From JADJOY01 sp016713535 [NCBI: Deltaproteobacteria bacterium] (GTDB lineage Bacteria; JADJOY01): a DNA stretch of 64,000 bases. Shown here in pieces: positions 40,143 through 49,017 of the stretch (positions are counted from its first letter, which is position 1; every line of letters starts with the position of its first letter). The notes beneath the pieces are model-generated. The model searched no databases, was not told the DNA's origin, and saw only the letters and a list, made by a program, of their open reading frames with translations. The translations under genes were made by a program, and so were the position numbers. The stretch is from positions 124,001 to 188,000 of the forward strand of contig JADJOY010000021.1 in assembly GCA_016713535.1 (NCBI GenBank). Reading direction: 5' to 3'.

Positions 40143-41684
40143 GTGAGTGAGACCGCGCCCGAGCTCGACCGGCGGGTCACCTGGGCGTGGCTCGCGCTGC
40201 TCGTGCTCGCGAAGCTCGCGAGCGTGGTGGCGCTGCATCGGTGGGGCTTCGTGAGCGTCTCCGCGGACGAGTTCTCGCGCGGGATGCGCGCGGTCCGCTG
40301 GGCGAGAGCACCCCATCTCGACTCGCTCGCCGAGCTCCGGCACGGCGGCTGGTTGCCGCTCGAGAAGTACCTGAACGGCAGCGTGATGCTGGTGTGGCAC
40401 GACCCGATCGTGGCGCCGCGGGTCACGGCGTTCGTGTTCTCGGTCGTGCTGGTCGTCGCGGTGTTCGCGTTGGCCCGCCGGCTCTCGGGAGACCTGCGGG
40501 TGGCGGGGGTGGCATCGCTCTTGGTCGTGGCCCAGCCCTGGTACGCGTGGCTCTCGGCGACGCCGGCTCTCGATACCTACTGGCTGGCCTGTTACTTCGC
40601 GGGGCTCGCGTGCTGGCTGGCGTGGCTCGACGAGCGACGGCGCGGCGCCTGGCTCTGGGCCGGCGTGTGGTTCGCGCTCGCGAGCGCGTTCCACTACCCG
40701 AGCTGGATCCCGATCGAGCTGACCTACGCCCTGAGCGCGTGGCCGATGTTGCGGGGGTGGCGGCGACGCGAGACGGGCACGCTGGTCCGCTCGTTCACGT
40801 CGTGGGCGATCGCCAGCTCGTTCGTCACGTTCTTCGTGGCAGCCGGCTGGCTCACCGACGGCAAGCCGCTCGGGTTCCTGGAATCTCATACGGCCTATTC
40901 GAAGTGGTTCTACGATGGATACCGGGTCTCGCTCGCCGAGAAGCTCGCGTATTACCCGCGACTGGTCGTGACCCACCTGCAGCCCGGCGTCTGGCTGCTC
41001 CTGCCGTTCGCGGCCCTCGCCGCGCGCGGTGCGCGCCGTCGCTCGATCGTCGCGCTGCCGCTGGGCGTGGCAGCCCTCTCGCTCTTGGCGGTGAGCGTGA
41101 TGAACGTCGGCTCCGTCCCGGCCACCGCGGCCCCCGGGCGCTACGCGCTCTTCTACACGATCGTCCTGGCGACGTACGGCGCCTGGGGCTGGGGCGGTCT
41201 GGTCAAGTGGGCCGGCGCGCGTCGCGACGGATGGGCGCGCCGGGCGGGGCAGGGGCTGGCCTTGAGCCTGCTGGCCTGGATCGTGGTGGCCGATCTCGCG
41301 CGCTGGCGCGCGTTTCCCCGCGGGGTGTCTGCTGGCACGATCGTGGCCGGCAAGCGGCTGGCCGCGATCGCGGCGAGCCCCGAGGCACCTCTTGCCAGCC
41401 GCAGCATCATGCTCGAGACCCGCTACTGGGACTTCCTGGGCGTCGAGCTCGCCTCGGGGCTCGACGATCGGATCGTGTTCGATCGCGAGCGCGACAAGCT
41501 GCGACGGAACCTGCCGTCGCGGCTCATCGCGCCGGCGGACGAGGTGCGCGAGCTGCTGGCCCGCGACGGCGTGGCGCTCGTGTCGGTGGTCGACCCCCGC
41601 CTGAAGCAGCACCTGGACGGGATGCCGTTCCTGTCCCGGCTCGACGAAGCCGGCGGCTGGGCGATCTACCGGGTGAGCCCGTGA
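40143..41684 (+). CDS. Polytopic membrane glycosyltransferase, PMT/ArnT-like
   Basis: 513 residues from a GTG. The first luminal loop has VSADEFSRGMRAVRWAR, with the acidic residue expected in GT-C transferases. About ten to eleven helices follow, then a soluble C-terminal region of ~110 residues. Likely moves a sugar from a polyprenyl-phosphate donor to an acceptor outside the membrane. It sits between defence-type genes without a partner operon. Specific acceptor unknown. Confidence 0.72.
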   Translation: MSETAPELDRRVTWAWLALLVLAKLASVVALHRWGFVSVSADEFSRGMRAVRWARAPHLDSLAELRHGGWLPLEKYLNGSVMLVWHDPIVAPRVTAFVFSVVLVVAVFALARRLSGDLRVAGVASLLVVAQPWYAWLSATPALDTYWLACYFAGLACWLAWLDERRRGAWLWAGVWFALASAFHYPSWIPIELTYALSAWPMLRGWRRRETGTLVRSFTSWAIASSFVTFFVAAGWLTDGKPLGFLESHTAYSKWFYDGYRVSLAEKLAYYPRLVVTHLQPGVWLLLPFAALAARGARRRSIVALPLGVAALSLLAVSVMNVGSVPATAAPGRYALFYTIVLATYGAWGWGGLVKWAGARRDGWARRAGQGLALSLLAWIVVADLARWRAFPRGVSAGTIVAGKRLAAIAASPEAPLASRSIMLETRYWDFLGVELASGLDDRIVFDRERDKLRRNLPSRLIAPADEVRELLARDGVALVSVVDPRLKQHLDGMPFLSRLDEAGGWAIYRVSP

Positions 41685-41720
41685 GCGAACGCTGACGGGG
41701 GCGGGCGGCGGCCTCGATCG

Positions 41721-42527
41721 CTACCGGAAGCTTGGCCAGGCACCGCCGATCCGGCCGGCGTGAAAGCCCAGGCGACCGCTCTCGAAGGCTTCGCCGATGT
41801 CGCTGGCTTTCCCCCGGAAAAGCTGACCATCGGTCGTCACCACGCACGTGCCCAGGTGCCCGGGCGGCAAGGCGCCGCAGACGGCGCGAGCCGACCGCAG
41901 GGCTTCATGCCAGTGAATCGAGAGCGTGGCCGCGACGGGTGGCGTGCCCTCGAAGTCGAGCGTGTCCAGCTCGGCCTGGCTGTAATGGGAGCGTGACATC
42001 TCGCCAAGCAACGACACGGGGTTGTACCCAGGGTCCTTGCCGCAGGCGGCCCACACCAGGAACCCGAGCGGCTGGAGCTTCGCGTCGCGGGTGAGAACGT
42101 CGATCCAGTCTCGCGGCTCCAAGCGGCCCGCCATCGCCAGGACTTTGTTCGTGGCGAGATCGAACGGATGCAGGGCGAGGCCGAGTAGCTCGTCCTCGAT
42201 GAGCGGGAAGAAACGAAAGGCACTGTGCCGCACCCACTGCATCAGCGAGCGATCCGTTCCTCGAGCGACGAGCGCCTCGACGAACGATGGGGCCAGACGT
42301 ATCACCTCGAGGGTGTACCCGAGGCCGCGCAGCGCCTCGCCGTCGGCCTCCCAGGTCGCGGCGAGCGCCGTCTCCGAGTCGTGGAACAGGTCGATGTCGC
42401 GGGATCGGCGAGGTGCAGCGAGTAACTCGTTGAGCGCCACGCCGCCGGCGACGTAGCTCTCGCCGCGTCTGCGCCGCTGGTCGGCCAGGCTCCTCAGGAT
42501 CCCGGACTGGAAGGGCGTGACAGCCAT
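41721..42527 (-). CDS. AbiEii/AbiGii-like nucleotidyltransferase (toxin-like)
   Basis: 268 residues. Nucleotidyltransferase core YVAGGVALNELL followed by SRDIDLFHD (GG plus DxD, Asp44/Asp46). Later comes DLATNKVLAMAGRLEPRDWIDVLTRD, the Lys/Arg-Asp pattern of AbiEii-type enzymes. In type IV AbiE systems such proteins block growth by modifying tRNA. Its start lies inside the 3' end of a 74-residue upstream gene (34-nt overlap), as for toxin-antitoxin pairs. The partner does not look like the usual AbiEi winged-helix antitoxin, so the pairing is inferred from position only. Confidence 0.75.
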   Translation of the reverse strand: MAVTPFQSGILRSLADQRRRRGESYVAGGVALNELLAAPRRSRDIDLFHDSETALAATWEADGEALRGLGYTLEVIRLAPSFVEALVARGTDRSLMQWVRHSAFRFFPLIEDELLGLALHPFDLATNKVLAMAGRLEPRDWIDVLTRDAKLQPLGFLVWAACGKDPGYNPVSLLGEMSRSHYSQAELDTLDFEGTPPVAATLSIHWHEALRSARAVCGALPPGHLGTCVVTTDGQLFRGKASDIGEAFESGRLGFHAGRIGGAWPSFR

Positions 42528-42718
42528 CGTCGCAGCTCCTCGGCACGCTCGAACGCCGCCCGGTCCCCGTATCGCTCGATGAGATCGAGGGCTCGGATGG
42601 CTTCATCGAGGTCGGTCGGAACGAACCGCGGATCCAGGAACCACAGGCAGCGATCCCGATACTCGTCCACCAGCCGAGCGACTTCGGCCAGCGCGTCGAT
42701 GGGGATCGGGACGGTCAT
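42494..42718 (-). CDS. 74-residue partner of the AbiEii-like protein
   Basis: ATG 42718 to stop at 42494, overlapping the nucleotidyltransferase gene by 34 nt. All-helical, charged sequence (ALAEVARLVDEYRDRCLWF, then ALDLIERYGDRAAFERAEEL) ending RRWLSRPSSPGS. No DNA-binding motif is evident. By its size and position it could be an antitoxin or specificity subunit. Confidence 0.6.
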   Translation of the reverse strand: MTVPIPIDALAEVARLVDEYRDRCLWFLDPRFVPTDLDEAIRALDLIERYGDRAAFERAEELRRWLSRPSSPGS

Positions 42719-42814
42719 CGGATCTCCGGATGCCCCAAGCAAGCTTCGACGTGCACGCGGGCTTGCGGCCAACCAGCGTCGGCAGGCTAGTCGCCGAGCG
42801 GGCGGCCTCGCAAG

Positions 42815-43306
42815 GTGATCCGGCGATGCCTGTGGCCCACGACGATTCCGCGCCGGAGTGGACGTGAGCTCGCTGTCGTAGCGATCCCTCGGCCCCGCCT
42901 CGACCTCGCGATCGACCAAGACTCGGCCGGCGCATGCGATGGCTGCGGCGGACTCTCGTTGATCACGGCTGCCCTGCTCGAGCGGTTCCTGGCTGGCGCG
43001 CGCGGACCTGCGCTTCGCGACGGCCATCGCTACGCGCGCGAAGCCCGGGTGCTCGACTTCGTCGGCACTCCGGAAAGCACCTCGACGATCGTGCGAGGGC
43101 GGACGGGCGAGTTCGAGGTCGCGCTCTGGGTGGAAGGTGGCGAAATCGAATGCCGCTGCAACTGCCCCTCCCGGCGGGGCTCGTGCAAGCACGGCATCGC
43201 CGCGGCCCTGGTGCTCAAACAGTGGGTCGAGCGAGACAGCAAGAAGCGCCGCCGGCGCGGATGGGGAAACCCGGGCAAGCCGGCGCACTCCGCGGGTGGG
43301 TCCTGA
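42815..43306 (+). CDS. SWIM zinc-finger protein
   Basis: Up to 163 residues; the start is uncertain (GTG 42815, or an internal start near residue 50). The C-terminal half has the SWIM pattern CRCNCPSRRGSCKHGIAAAL, a CxC...CxH zinc site that binds DNA or protein. Ends in a basic tail. Its stop overlaps the SNF2 helicase start by 11 nt, so the two act together, as in SWIM-helicase pairs of other bacteria. Confidence 0.75.
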   Translation: MIRRCLWPTTIPRRSGRELAVVAIPRPRLDLAIDQDSAGACDGCGGLSLITAALLERFLAGARGPALRDGHRYAREARVLDFVGTPESTSTIVRGRTGEFEVALWVEGGEIECRCNCPSRRGSCKHGIAAALVLKQWVERDSKKRRRRGWGNPGKPAHSAGGS

Positions 43307-45668
43307 CGGTGACGGCGCAGCGCAGATCCACCCGAAGGCCGGTCCGGGTCGCGCACCGAGTGCGACGCCGGATGCAGACGAAGCTCGGGCGCGCGCGATC
43401 GAGGAACGAGTTGCCGCGGCGCGGCGCGAGAAGCTCGCGATCACCCCCGACGTCCCGCCCTACCTGCGCGTCGAGGGCGCCTCGGGTTTCTCGTACCGGG
43501 TGCGGCTACGGGGCGTAGCAGCATCTCGCCTGCATTCCTGCGAGTGTCCGGACTTCGAGGCGAATCGGCTCCACACCTGCAAGCACGTCGAGCGGGTGCG
43601 CGCCCATCTCGGGTCGAAGCGCACGAGGCTTCCAGCGCCGCACGTGACCGCGGCCGAGCGTGGGGCCGTCTATCTCCACTTCGGCGAGATCGTGGAGCCG
43701 TGCCTGTGGGGCGTTCCGCGCGGCCCCGGCTCGCGCCGCGTGACCTCTGCGTTCGACGAGTGGGGTCGGTCGCGCCTGCCGATGGCGTGTGACGAGAGCG
43801 AGCTGCGCTCGCGGCTCGAGTCGTTCGAACCGTGGGTCGACCCGGACGCGAAGGCGTGGGTGGACCGCCGCCTGGCGCGCGCCCCCGAGCTCCCGCGGCG
43901 CGACTTTGCTCAGCTCGTCGGCGACTTGCATCGCCAGCCGTACCCGTACCAGTGGGTTGGGGCACGTTTTCTGGCTGAGCGGGGCCGCGCGCTGCTGGCC
44001 GACGAGATGGGGCTCGGGAAGACGGTTCAGGCGATCCTCGCCGCAGCGGCCCTGCGTCGCGCCACGCGGCCCGCCCGAGCGGTCACGGTCGTCTGTCCGG
44101 TGAGCCTTCGCGGCGGGTGGCGGGACGAGATCCGCGCCTGGCTCGGCGACGAGGCGGTGATGCTCGAGGGACCGACGCCAGCGCGTGCCGAGCGCATCGC
44201 CGCGCGCCCATCGTGGCTCATCACCCACTTCGAGCAGGTACTGAAGGACCACCGCCACCACGCGGCTCGTCCGCCCGATCTGCTCATCATCGACGAGGCG
44301 CAGCGCGCCAAGGGCCTGGCGACGCGGACGGCACGGGTGCTCGAGGCGATCGACGCGCCCTACGTGTTCGCGCTCACCGGCACGCCGCTCGAGAACCGAC
44401 TCGAGGAGGCCTACGCCATCGCGCAGCTCATCGATCAGCGCCTGCTGCCGCCGCTCTGGCAGTTCGACCGCGACCATTTCGTGCGCGACGAGAGCGGCCG
44501 GCGCGTCGTCTTCTACCGGAATCTCGACACCTTGCGGTCGCGACTGAGCCCGGCGTTCCTGCGTCGTCGCAAGGAAGACGTGTCGCTCGAGCTGCCGCCG
44601 CGGGTGCGCTCGGTCGTCAAGGTGCCGATGCACCCCGCGGTGCTCGACACCTACGACGACGTGATGCACAGCGTGGCGCGGATCGCGAGCAAGAAGGTGA
44701 TCCTGCCCGCCGACCTCGAGCGAATGCAGCGTCTCTTGGTGATCGCGCGGCGTCGCTGCGACGGGCCGCACATGCTCGGGATGGAGATCGACGCACGCAC
44801 CGTGCCCAAGCTCACCGAGCTCGAGCAGGCGCTGCGTGACCTCTGTCTCGGGGAACGGCGGAAGGCCGTCGTGTTCAGCGAGTGGACGGACATGACGCTC
44901 GCCGTCGAGGCGCTCTGCGATCGGCTACGGATCCCGGCCATTCACCTGCACGGCAACGTTCCGGTGGCGCGGCGGCCCGAGCTGATCCGAGACTTCACCG
45001 AGCGCAGAGGCCCGGCGGTGTTCGTGAGCACCGACGCCGGCGGCGTCGGTCTCAACCTGCAAGCCGCGGACGTGGTCATCAATCTGGATCTTCCGTGGAA
45101 CCCGGCGCGTCTCGAACAGCGCATCGCTCGGGCACACCGCATCGGATCGAAGCGCACGGTGCAGGAGATCCTCTTCGTCGCGCAGAACGTGGTCGAGGAG
45201 CGGATCCTCGAGCTCCACGCCACGAAGCGCGACGTGCTCGAGAACGTGTGGGCCAGCGGTGGGGAAGACCAGATCGCCGCGCCCGGCGGAAGCGGAGCCT
45301 TCCGCCAGATGGTCGCGGCACTCCTCGACACGAGAGGTCCGGTCGCCGCGCCGGAACCGGTGGACGCGCTCGGCCCCGGCGACCTTGCCCCTCACGAGCA
45401 CGCCGTCGGTGGTGCGGGGGACGTGATCGACGCCGGCGCTGGTCCGGCTCCGTCGGTGGAGGCCAGCGCCGAATCGGCGCCCCCGCAGACGTCGCCAGCT
45501 CCCGCGCTCGCCGCGGTGCCCGACGCCGATCGTGCCGGCGAGGCCGTCGTGGTCGATCCGGGTGCAGTGGCCGCGGCGATCGCTGCCGTGGCGCCGACGC
45601 TTCCAGTCGCTCATCGTCGGTCGCTCGCGACCGTGTTCCGTGCGCTCGCCGATGCCCTCGATGGCTGA
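43296..45668 (+). CDS. SNF2-family helicase with SWIM finger
   Basis: 790 residues from GTG 43296. A second SWIM motif lies near residue 80 (SCECPDFEANRLHTCKHVE). The SNF2 ATPase then shows Walker A LADEMGLGKTVQAIL, the DEAQ box LLIIDEAQRAKG, LTGTPLENRLEE, and motifs V/VI STDAGGVGLNLQAADVVINLD and EQRIARAHRIGSKRTVQE. A low-complexity Ala/Pro tail of ~140 residues ends with a short helix. ATP-driven DNA translocase; in this setting a defence or repair role is likely. Intact over 2.4 kb. Confidence 0.9.
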   Translation: MGPDGDGAAQIHPKAGPGRAPSATPDADEARARAIEERVAAARREKLAITPDVPPYLRVEGASGFSYRVRLRGVAASRLHSCECPDFEANRLHTCKHVERVRAHLGSKRTRLPAPHVTAAERGAVYLHFGEIVEPCLWGVPRGPGSRRVTSAFDEWGRSRLPMACDESELRSRLESFEPWVDPDAKAWVDRRLARAPELPRRDFAQLVGDLHRQPYPYQWVGARFLAERGRALLADEMGLGKTVQAILAAAALRRATRPARAVTVVCPVSLRGGWRDEIRAWLGDEAVMLEGPTPARAERIAARPSWLITHFEQVLKDHRHHAARPPDLLIIDEAQRAKGLATRTARVLEAIDAPYVFALTGTPLENRLEEAYAIAQLIDQRLLPPLWQFDRDHFVRDESGRRVVFYRNLDTLRSRLSPAFLRRRKEDVSLELPPRVRSVVKVPMHPAVLDTYDDVMHSVARIASKKVILPADLERMQRLLVIARRRCDGPHMLGMEIDARTVPKLTELEQALRDLCLGERRKAVVFSEWTDMTLAVEALCDRLRIPAIHLHGNVPVARRPELIRDFTERRGPAVFVSTDAGGVGLNLQAADVVINLDLPWNPARLEQRIARAHRIGSKRTVQEILFVAQNVVEERILELHATKRDVLENVWASGGEDQIAAPGGSGAFRQMVAALLDTRGPVAAPEPVDALGPGDLAPHEHAVGGAGDVIDAGAGPAPSVEASAESAPPQTSPAPALAAVPDADRAGEAVVVDPGAVAAAIAAVAPTLPVAHRRSLATVFRALADALDG

Positions 45669-45778
45669 GAGCACCGATTGCCTCGACCGACCGCGGAGGG
45701 GCGCTCGCGGTGATCCGGATCCCTCGGAACCCGAAGGATGGGTTCCGCTCGGGCGAGCGGGCAGGCTAGGATCGGGAC

Positions 45779-46201
45779 GTGGACCTTGCGGCTATCGAAG
45801 GGGCGTTGCGCTCGGTGCTCGAACGGCGTGCGGACGTGCGTTTCGCATACCTCTTCGGATCGACCGTGACCCGCGATCCGGCGACGGCGCGGGACGTGGA
45901 CGTAGCGGTCTCGTTCACCGTCTCGCCGTCGCTCTTCGCCGTGGGTGAGCTGGCCACGTCCCTCGAGGGAGTGCTCGGGCGCGAGGTGGACGTGGTGGAC
46001 CTCGACGACGCGACGACGCTGCTGCGGTGGGAGGTCGTCAGGAGCGGCCGGGTGCTCATGGCGCCCGACCCACGCGCCCTGGCCGAGTTCAGGGCGAGGG
46101 TTCCCCTCGAGTACCTGGAGCTCAAGCCTCATCTGGAGCGTCAGGCCGCCGGGCTCCGGCGGGTCCTGCGCGAGCGTGCATGGTCCGTCTCGACCTCGTG
46201 A
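45779..46201 (+). CDS. mntA: MntA-type nucleotidyltransferase antitoxin
   Basis: 140 residues from a GTG. Minimal nucleotidyltransferase with the exact GS-x10-DxD motif (Gly27-Ser28, Asp39 and Asp41) and a third acidic position in EVDVVDLDD. In characterised MntA/HepT pairs this enzyme adds AMP units to a Tyr of the HEPN toxin and so neutralises it. Overlaps the hepT gene by 22 nt. Confidence 0.87.
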   Translation: MDLAAIEGALRSVLERRADVRFAYLFGSTVTRDPATARDVDVAVSFTVSPSLFAVGELATSLEGVLGREVDVVDLDDATTLLRWEVVRSGRVLMAPDPRALAEFRARVPLEYLELKPHLERQAAGLRRVLRERAWSVSTS

Positions 46202-46608
46202 GAGACAAGATCCGTCGCATCCGCGAAGTGACGGATGCGCTGCGGCGACGCATTCCGGACCGACCAGAAGACGTGGCTTCCGACGAGGACCTCCGCGACC
46301 TCATCGCCTTTCGCTTCTACCTGGGGATCCAGCTCGCGATCGACCTCGCATCACACGTGATCGCGGACGAGGGTTGGGGCCCGGCGCCGGACCTGCGAGC
46401 CCACTTCCAGATCCTGGCTCGACGAGGGGTGATCGATGCCCAGGTCGCCCAATCGCTCGGGGCGGGCGTCAAGATTCGAAACCTCGTGGGTCACGCTTAC
46501 GGTGCCCTCGACCCCGTGAAGCTCCACGCCGCGGCGCGGGTGCTCCCCGGCCTTCTCGAACGTTATTGCGCCGGGGTTCTGGCGCTGGCGGAACGAAGCG
46601 GCGTTTGA
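46180..46608 (+). CDS. hepT: HepT-type HEPN toxin
   Basis: 142 residues from ATG 46180. DUF86/HepT helical bundle with the active-site motif R-x4-H-x-Y intact (Arg100, His105, Tyr107 in RNLVGHAYGAL). HEPN toxins cleave RNA, often tRNA; the Tyr is the AMPylation target of MntA. Catalytic residues are intact. Last gene of the accessory island before tRNA-Met. Confidence 0.88.
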   Translation: MVRLDLVRDKIRRIREVTDALRRRIPDRPEDVASDEDLRDLIAFRFYLGIQLAIDLASHVIADEGWGPAPDLRAHFQILARRGVIDAQVAQSLGAGVKIRNLVGHAYGALDPVKLHAAARVLPGLLERYCAGVLALAERSGV

Positions 46609-46999
46609 CGATTCCGCCGTCGATCGACGTGCGCCCCTGCGGCTCGCGGCGCGTGATCCGACGGTTGAACGCTGTCTCGGCGACGGGCGGGGCCGAGAGC
46701 AATGGGGAGAGCACGAACGCGTCGAGCGGCTCACCGCCGATCAACGTGACGTGCTGCCGACGACCCGCGATTCGTGCGCTCGAGCCAAACGTGCTGGGGA
46801 CAGGCGCGGTTCGTCAGTCAGAAAAATCCGGCGGGCTGTTGAATGGCGAATCGGGCGGCTTTCCGCGATCCGCGTCCGGCTCGAAGGCCACCTGGCCGAA
46901 GCCCGTGCCGAATTCGGTGGAAGGCTGGGTGGAACCGCCGAGCGCCGAGGCGAGACCGCGGAGGAAACACGCGATCGCTGGCCTTCCTGCGTTCGAATC
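46609..46999. other. Non-coding stretch between hepT and tRNA-Met
   Basis: 391 bp with no gene I can support. Three phases are open over parts of it, but the peptides are low-complexity. It would be the place to look for an attachment site next to the tRNA 3' end. By eye I found no copy of the tRNA 3' sequence elsewhere in the window. Confidence 0.4.
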
Positions 47000-47076
47000 T
47001 GGTGGCGGGGGAGGGACTCGAACCCTCGACCTACGGCTTATGAGACCGTCGCTCTAACCACCTGAGCTACCCCGCC
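47000..47076 (-). tRNA. tRNA-Met (CAT)
   Basis: Reverse-strand cloverleaf: acceptor GGCGGGG/CCCCGCC, anticodon stem ACGGT/GCCGT with loop CTCATAA (CAT), T arm GAGGG-TTCGAGT-CCCTC, encoded CCA at 47000-47002. The acceptor pairs fully, unlike many initiator tRNAs with a 1-72 mismatch, so it is elongator Met or the lysidine-modified Ile2. A TTGACG -35-like box lies at 47118-47113 on the same strand, inside the 3' end of the exported-protein gene. The 3' end faces the defence island. Confidence 0.92.
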
Positions 47077-47088
47077 GGGTGAAACGGC

Positions 47089-49017
47089 TTATTGTGCGGA
47101 TCTGGCCGCGTCCGTCAACGGCGCGCTCGACGAAAATCCGGGGCTGGCCACCCCGGCGGCCGAGCCTGCGCTCGCGCCGGCGCCGGGGGTGCCGGGGAAG
47201 ACCACGATGCGGCCCGCGGCGCTCGAGAACGAGAACGTCCCGCCCTCGGAGTCGACGACGCCCACCACCAGGTCGGGTACGCGGTCGCCGGTGACGTCGG
47301 CGACACGGATGTCGCGCAGCGAGCCCTCGCCGATCGCCTCCGGGCCCATGCCGAAGGGCAGCGGGATCGGCGCAAAGCTCTGACCGGCCCAGCGCAGCGC
47401 GGTCACGGTGACGTCGCGGCCCACGTTCAGGTTGGGAAGCACGTTGCCGAGCGGCGACTCGATCTCGGTCACCAGGACGAGCGGGCTGGCCCCGCGCTCG
47501 ACCACCTCGATGCGGTCGCGCAGGAACACCCGCGGCAGCGAGCCGGTGGTCGACTGGTAGTGCTCGCCGGTCTCGAAGGACACGTCGTAGCCGCCGTAGT
47601 GGGCGGGTGCCGTGGCGATGGCGCGGCCGCCGGCCACCAGGCGCAGGCGCGCGTCGCCGTCGATCGTCAGCGTGGCGTCGCCGCCCGCCGGCCCGGGCAG
47701 GCCGAGCGCCAGCGCGCCGACGTTGGCGTCGCCGGGCAGATCGAGCTCGCGGCCGAGGAAGACGCCGGAGCTGCGCATCTCGACGGCGCGGATCGGGCCG
47801 TAGAGTCGTCCCGGGATGGGGAAGTCCTGCGCGAAGAGCACGCGCGTCCCGGCGCTCGTGGACGCGGCGCGGATCGCGAAGGGTACCTCGTCGCCGATCG
47901 CGGCCACCTTGCGGCCGTCCTCGAGCACCTTCCAGATCCGCGACCGCCAGCCGCCGTTGCGGCGTCCTGCGATGGCGATCTCGTCGATGCCGTCGCCGTC
48001 CACGTCGGCGCAGTCGGCGGCCACGAACGTCTCCAGCGTGCGCGACTCGATCCGGGTCCGGGTGTCCGGCAGGCTCGTGCCTTCGCCGACCAGGATCCGC
48101 GCCGAGCCGTCGTCGATCACCACGAAGCCGATCGGCGCCGTGGGGCCGAAGCGGCACACGTCGAAGTCGCGCACCGCCATGTCGAGCGTGAAGCCGGCGC
48201 TCGGCGGTAGCTGCGGGGCCGCGGCGGCGGCGAGCGGCAGTGGCGGCTCGATGCGTGGCGCGGTGTTGAGGACGACGGGCTCGGGGAGGTCGGGCTGGAC
48301 GTGGATCGTGGGCGGCGCTGGTGTCGGCACCGCCGCGGTCGTGGCGGCCGCCGCGGTTCCGGCCGCCGCGCCCGCGGCGGCACCGATCACCACGCCGCCG
48401 CTCGTCGCCGCGGACGAGCGCGGCTCGGTCGCGGCCGCCGGAGCGGTCGAGCTCATCGCCGGCGCTGGCGCGCTCGCAGCAGCTGCGCTCGCGCTCGGCG
48501 CCACCTGGCCGCCGCGCTCGGGGAGGTCGCGCGCCGCGCGCGCCGCCTCGCCGAGGATCTCGGGGAGGAAGCCGCGCAGCCCCGCCACGTCGGGCTGCGC
48601 GAGCGAGCTGCGCCACACGCGGGCACCGCTCTCGCCGTCCTGGATCTCGAGCGAGAGCCGCACCCAGTCGCTGGCCGGGTCGCGCTCGAGCCGCGAGCCG
48701 AGGACGCCGTCGGCGCCCGCGGTCACGGCCGCGCCGCGGATCGCGTCCACCGAAGCGAGCGCGGTCGGCGCACCCTTGGCCGCCGCCACCACGCGCACGC
48801 CGGCGCTCTTGAGCTGGGCCTCGATCGCGGTGCGGAGGCTGGCCGCGGTGGAGGCGGGGACGGTCTCGTCCGTCGCGATCGGCAGCACCAGCAGCGCCGG
48901 GGTCTTGCCCGCCGCGTGCGCCGCGGGCGCGCCCGCCGTCGCCGTGAGGAGTGCGAGCGCCGCCGCCGTCGCCATGACGGTGGCGCGGCCTCGCTCGAGC
49001 CCGGTCCGAAGTCTCAT
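47089..49017 (-). CDS. Exported FG-GAP/VCBS-like repeat protein
   Basis: 642 residues from ATG 49017, whose ATGA overlaps the upstream HD gene; an ATG at 49026 is also possible. Signal peptide ending AAHAAG. The N-terminal ~150 residues (LLVLPIATDETVPASTAASLRTAIEAQL) resemble the domain of proteins that compute activity from exported lipoproteins. After an Ala/Pro linker come beta-propeller-type repeats with Ca-binding loops (ADCADVDGDGIDEIAIAG, RVADVTGDRVPDLVVGV). Probably a periplasmic or surface propeller. The tRNA-Met gene begins 12 bp downstream. Confidence 0.75.
   Translation of the reverse strand: MRLRTGLERGRATVMATAAALALLTATAGAPAAHAAGKTPALLVLPIATDETVPASTAASLRTAIEAQLKSAGVRVVAAAKGAPTALASVDAIRGAAVTAGADGVLGSRLERDPASDWVRLSLEIQDGESGARVWRSSLAQPDVAGLRGFLPEILGEAARAARDLPERGGQVAPSASAAAASAPAPAMSSTAPAAATEPRSSAATSGGVVIGAAAGAAAGTAAAATTAAVPTPAPPTIHVQPDLPEPVVLNTAPRIEPPLPLAAAAAPQLPPSAGFTLDMAVRDFDVCRFGPTAPIGFVVIDDGSARILVGEGTSLPDTRTRIESRTLETFVAADCADVDGDGIDEIAIAGRRNGGWRSRIWKVLEDGRKVAAIGDEVPFAIRAASTSAGTRVLFAQDFPIPGRLYGPIRAVEMRSSGVFLGRELDLPGDANVGALALGLPGPAGGDATLTIDGDARLRLVAGGRAIATAPAHYGGYDVSFETGEHYQSTTGSLPRVFLRDRIEVVERGASPLVLVTEIESPLGNVLPNLNVGRDVTVTALRWAGQSFAPIPLPFGMGPEAIGEGSLRDIRVADVTGDRVPDLVVGVVDSEGGTFSFSSAAGRIVVFPGTPGAGASAGSAAGVASPGFSSSAPLTDAARSAQ

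Noticed and set aside
46609-46999. Integrase remnant next to tRNA-Met
   Set aside because: None of the three phases gives tyrosine-recombinase motifs, and no tRNA 3'-end duplicate was found by eye.
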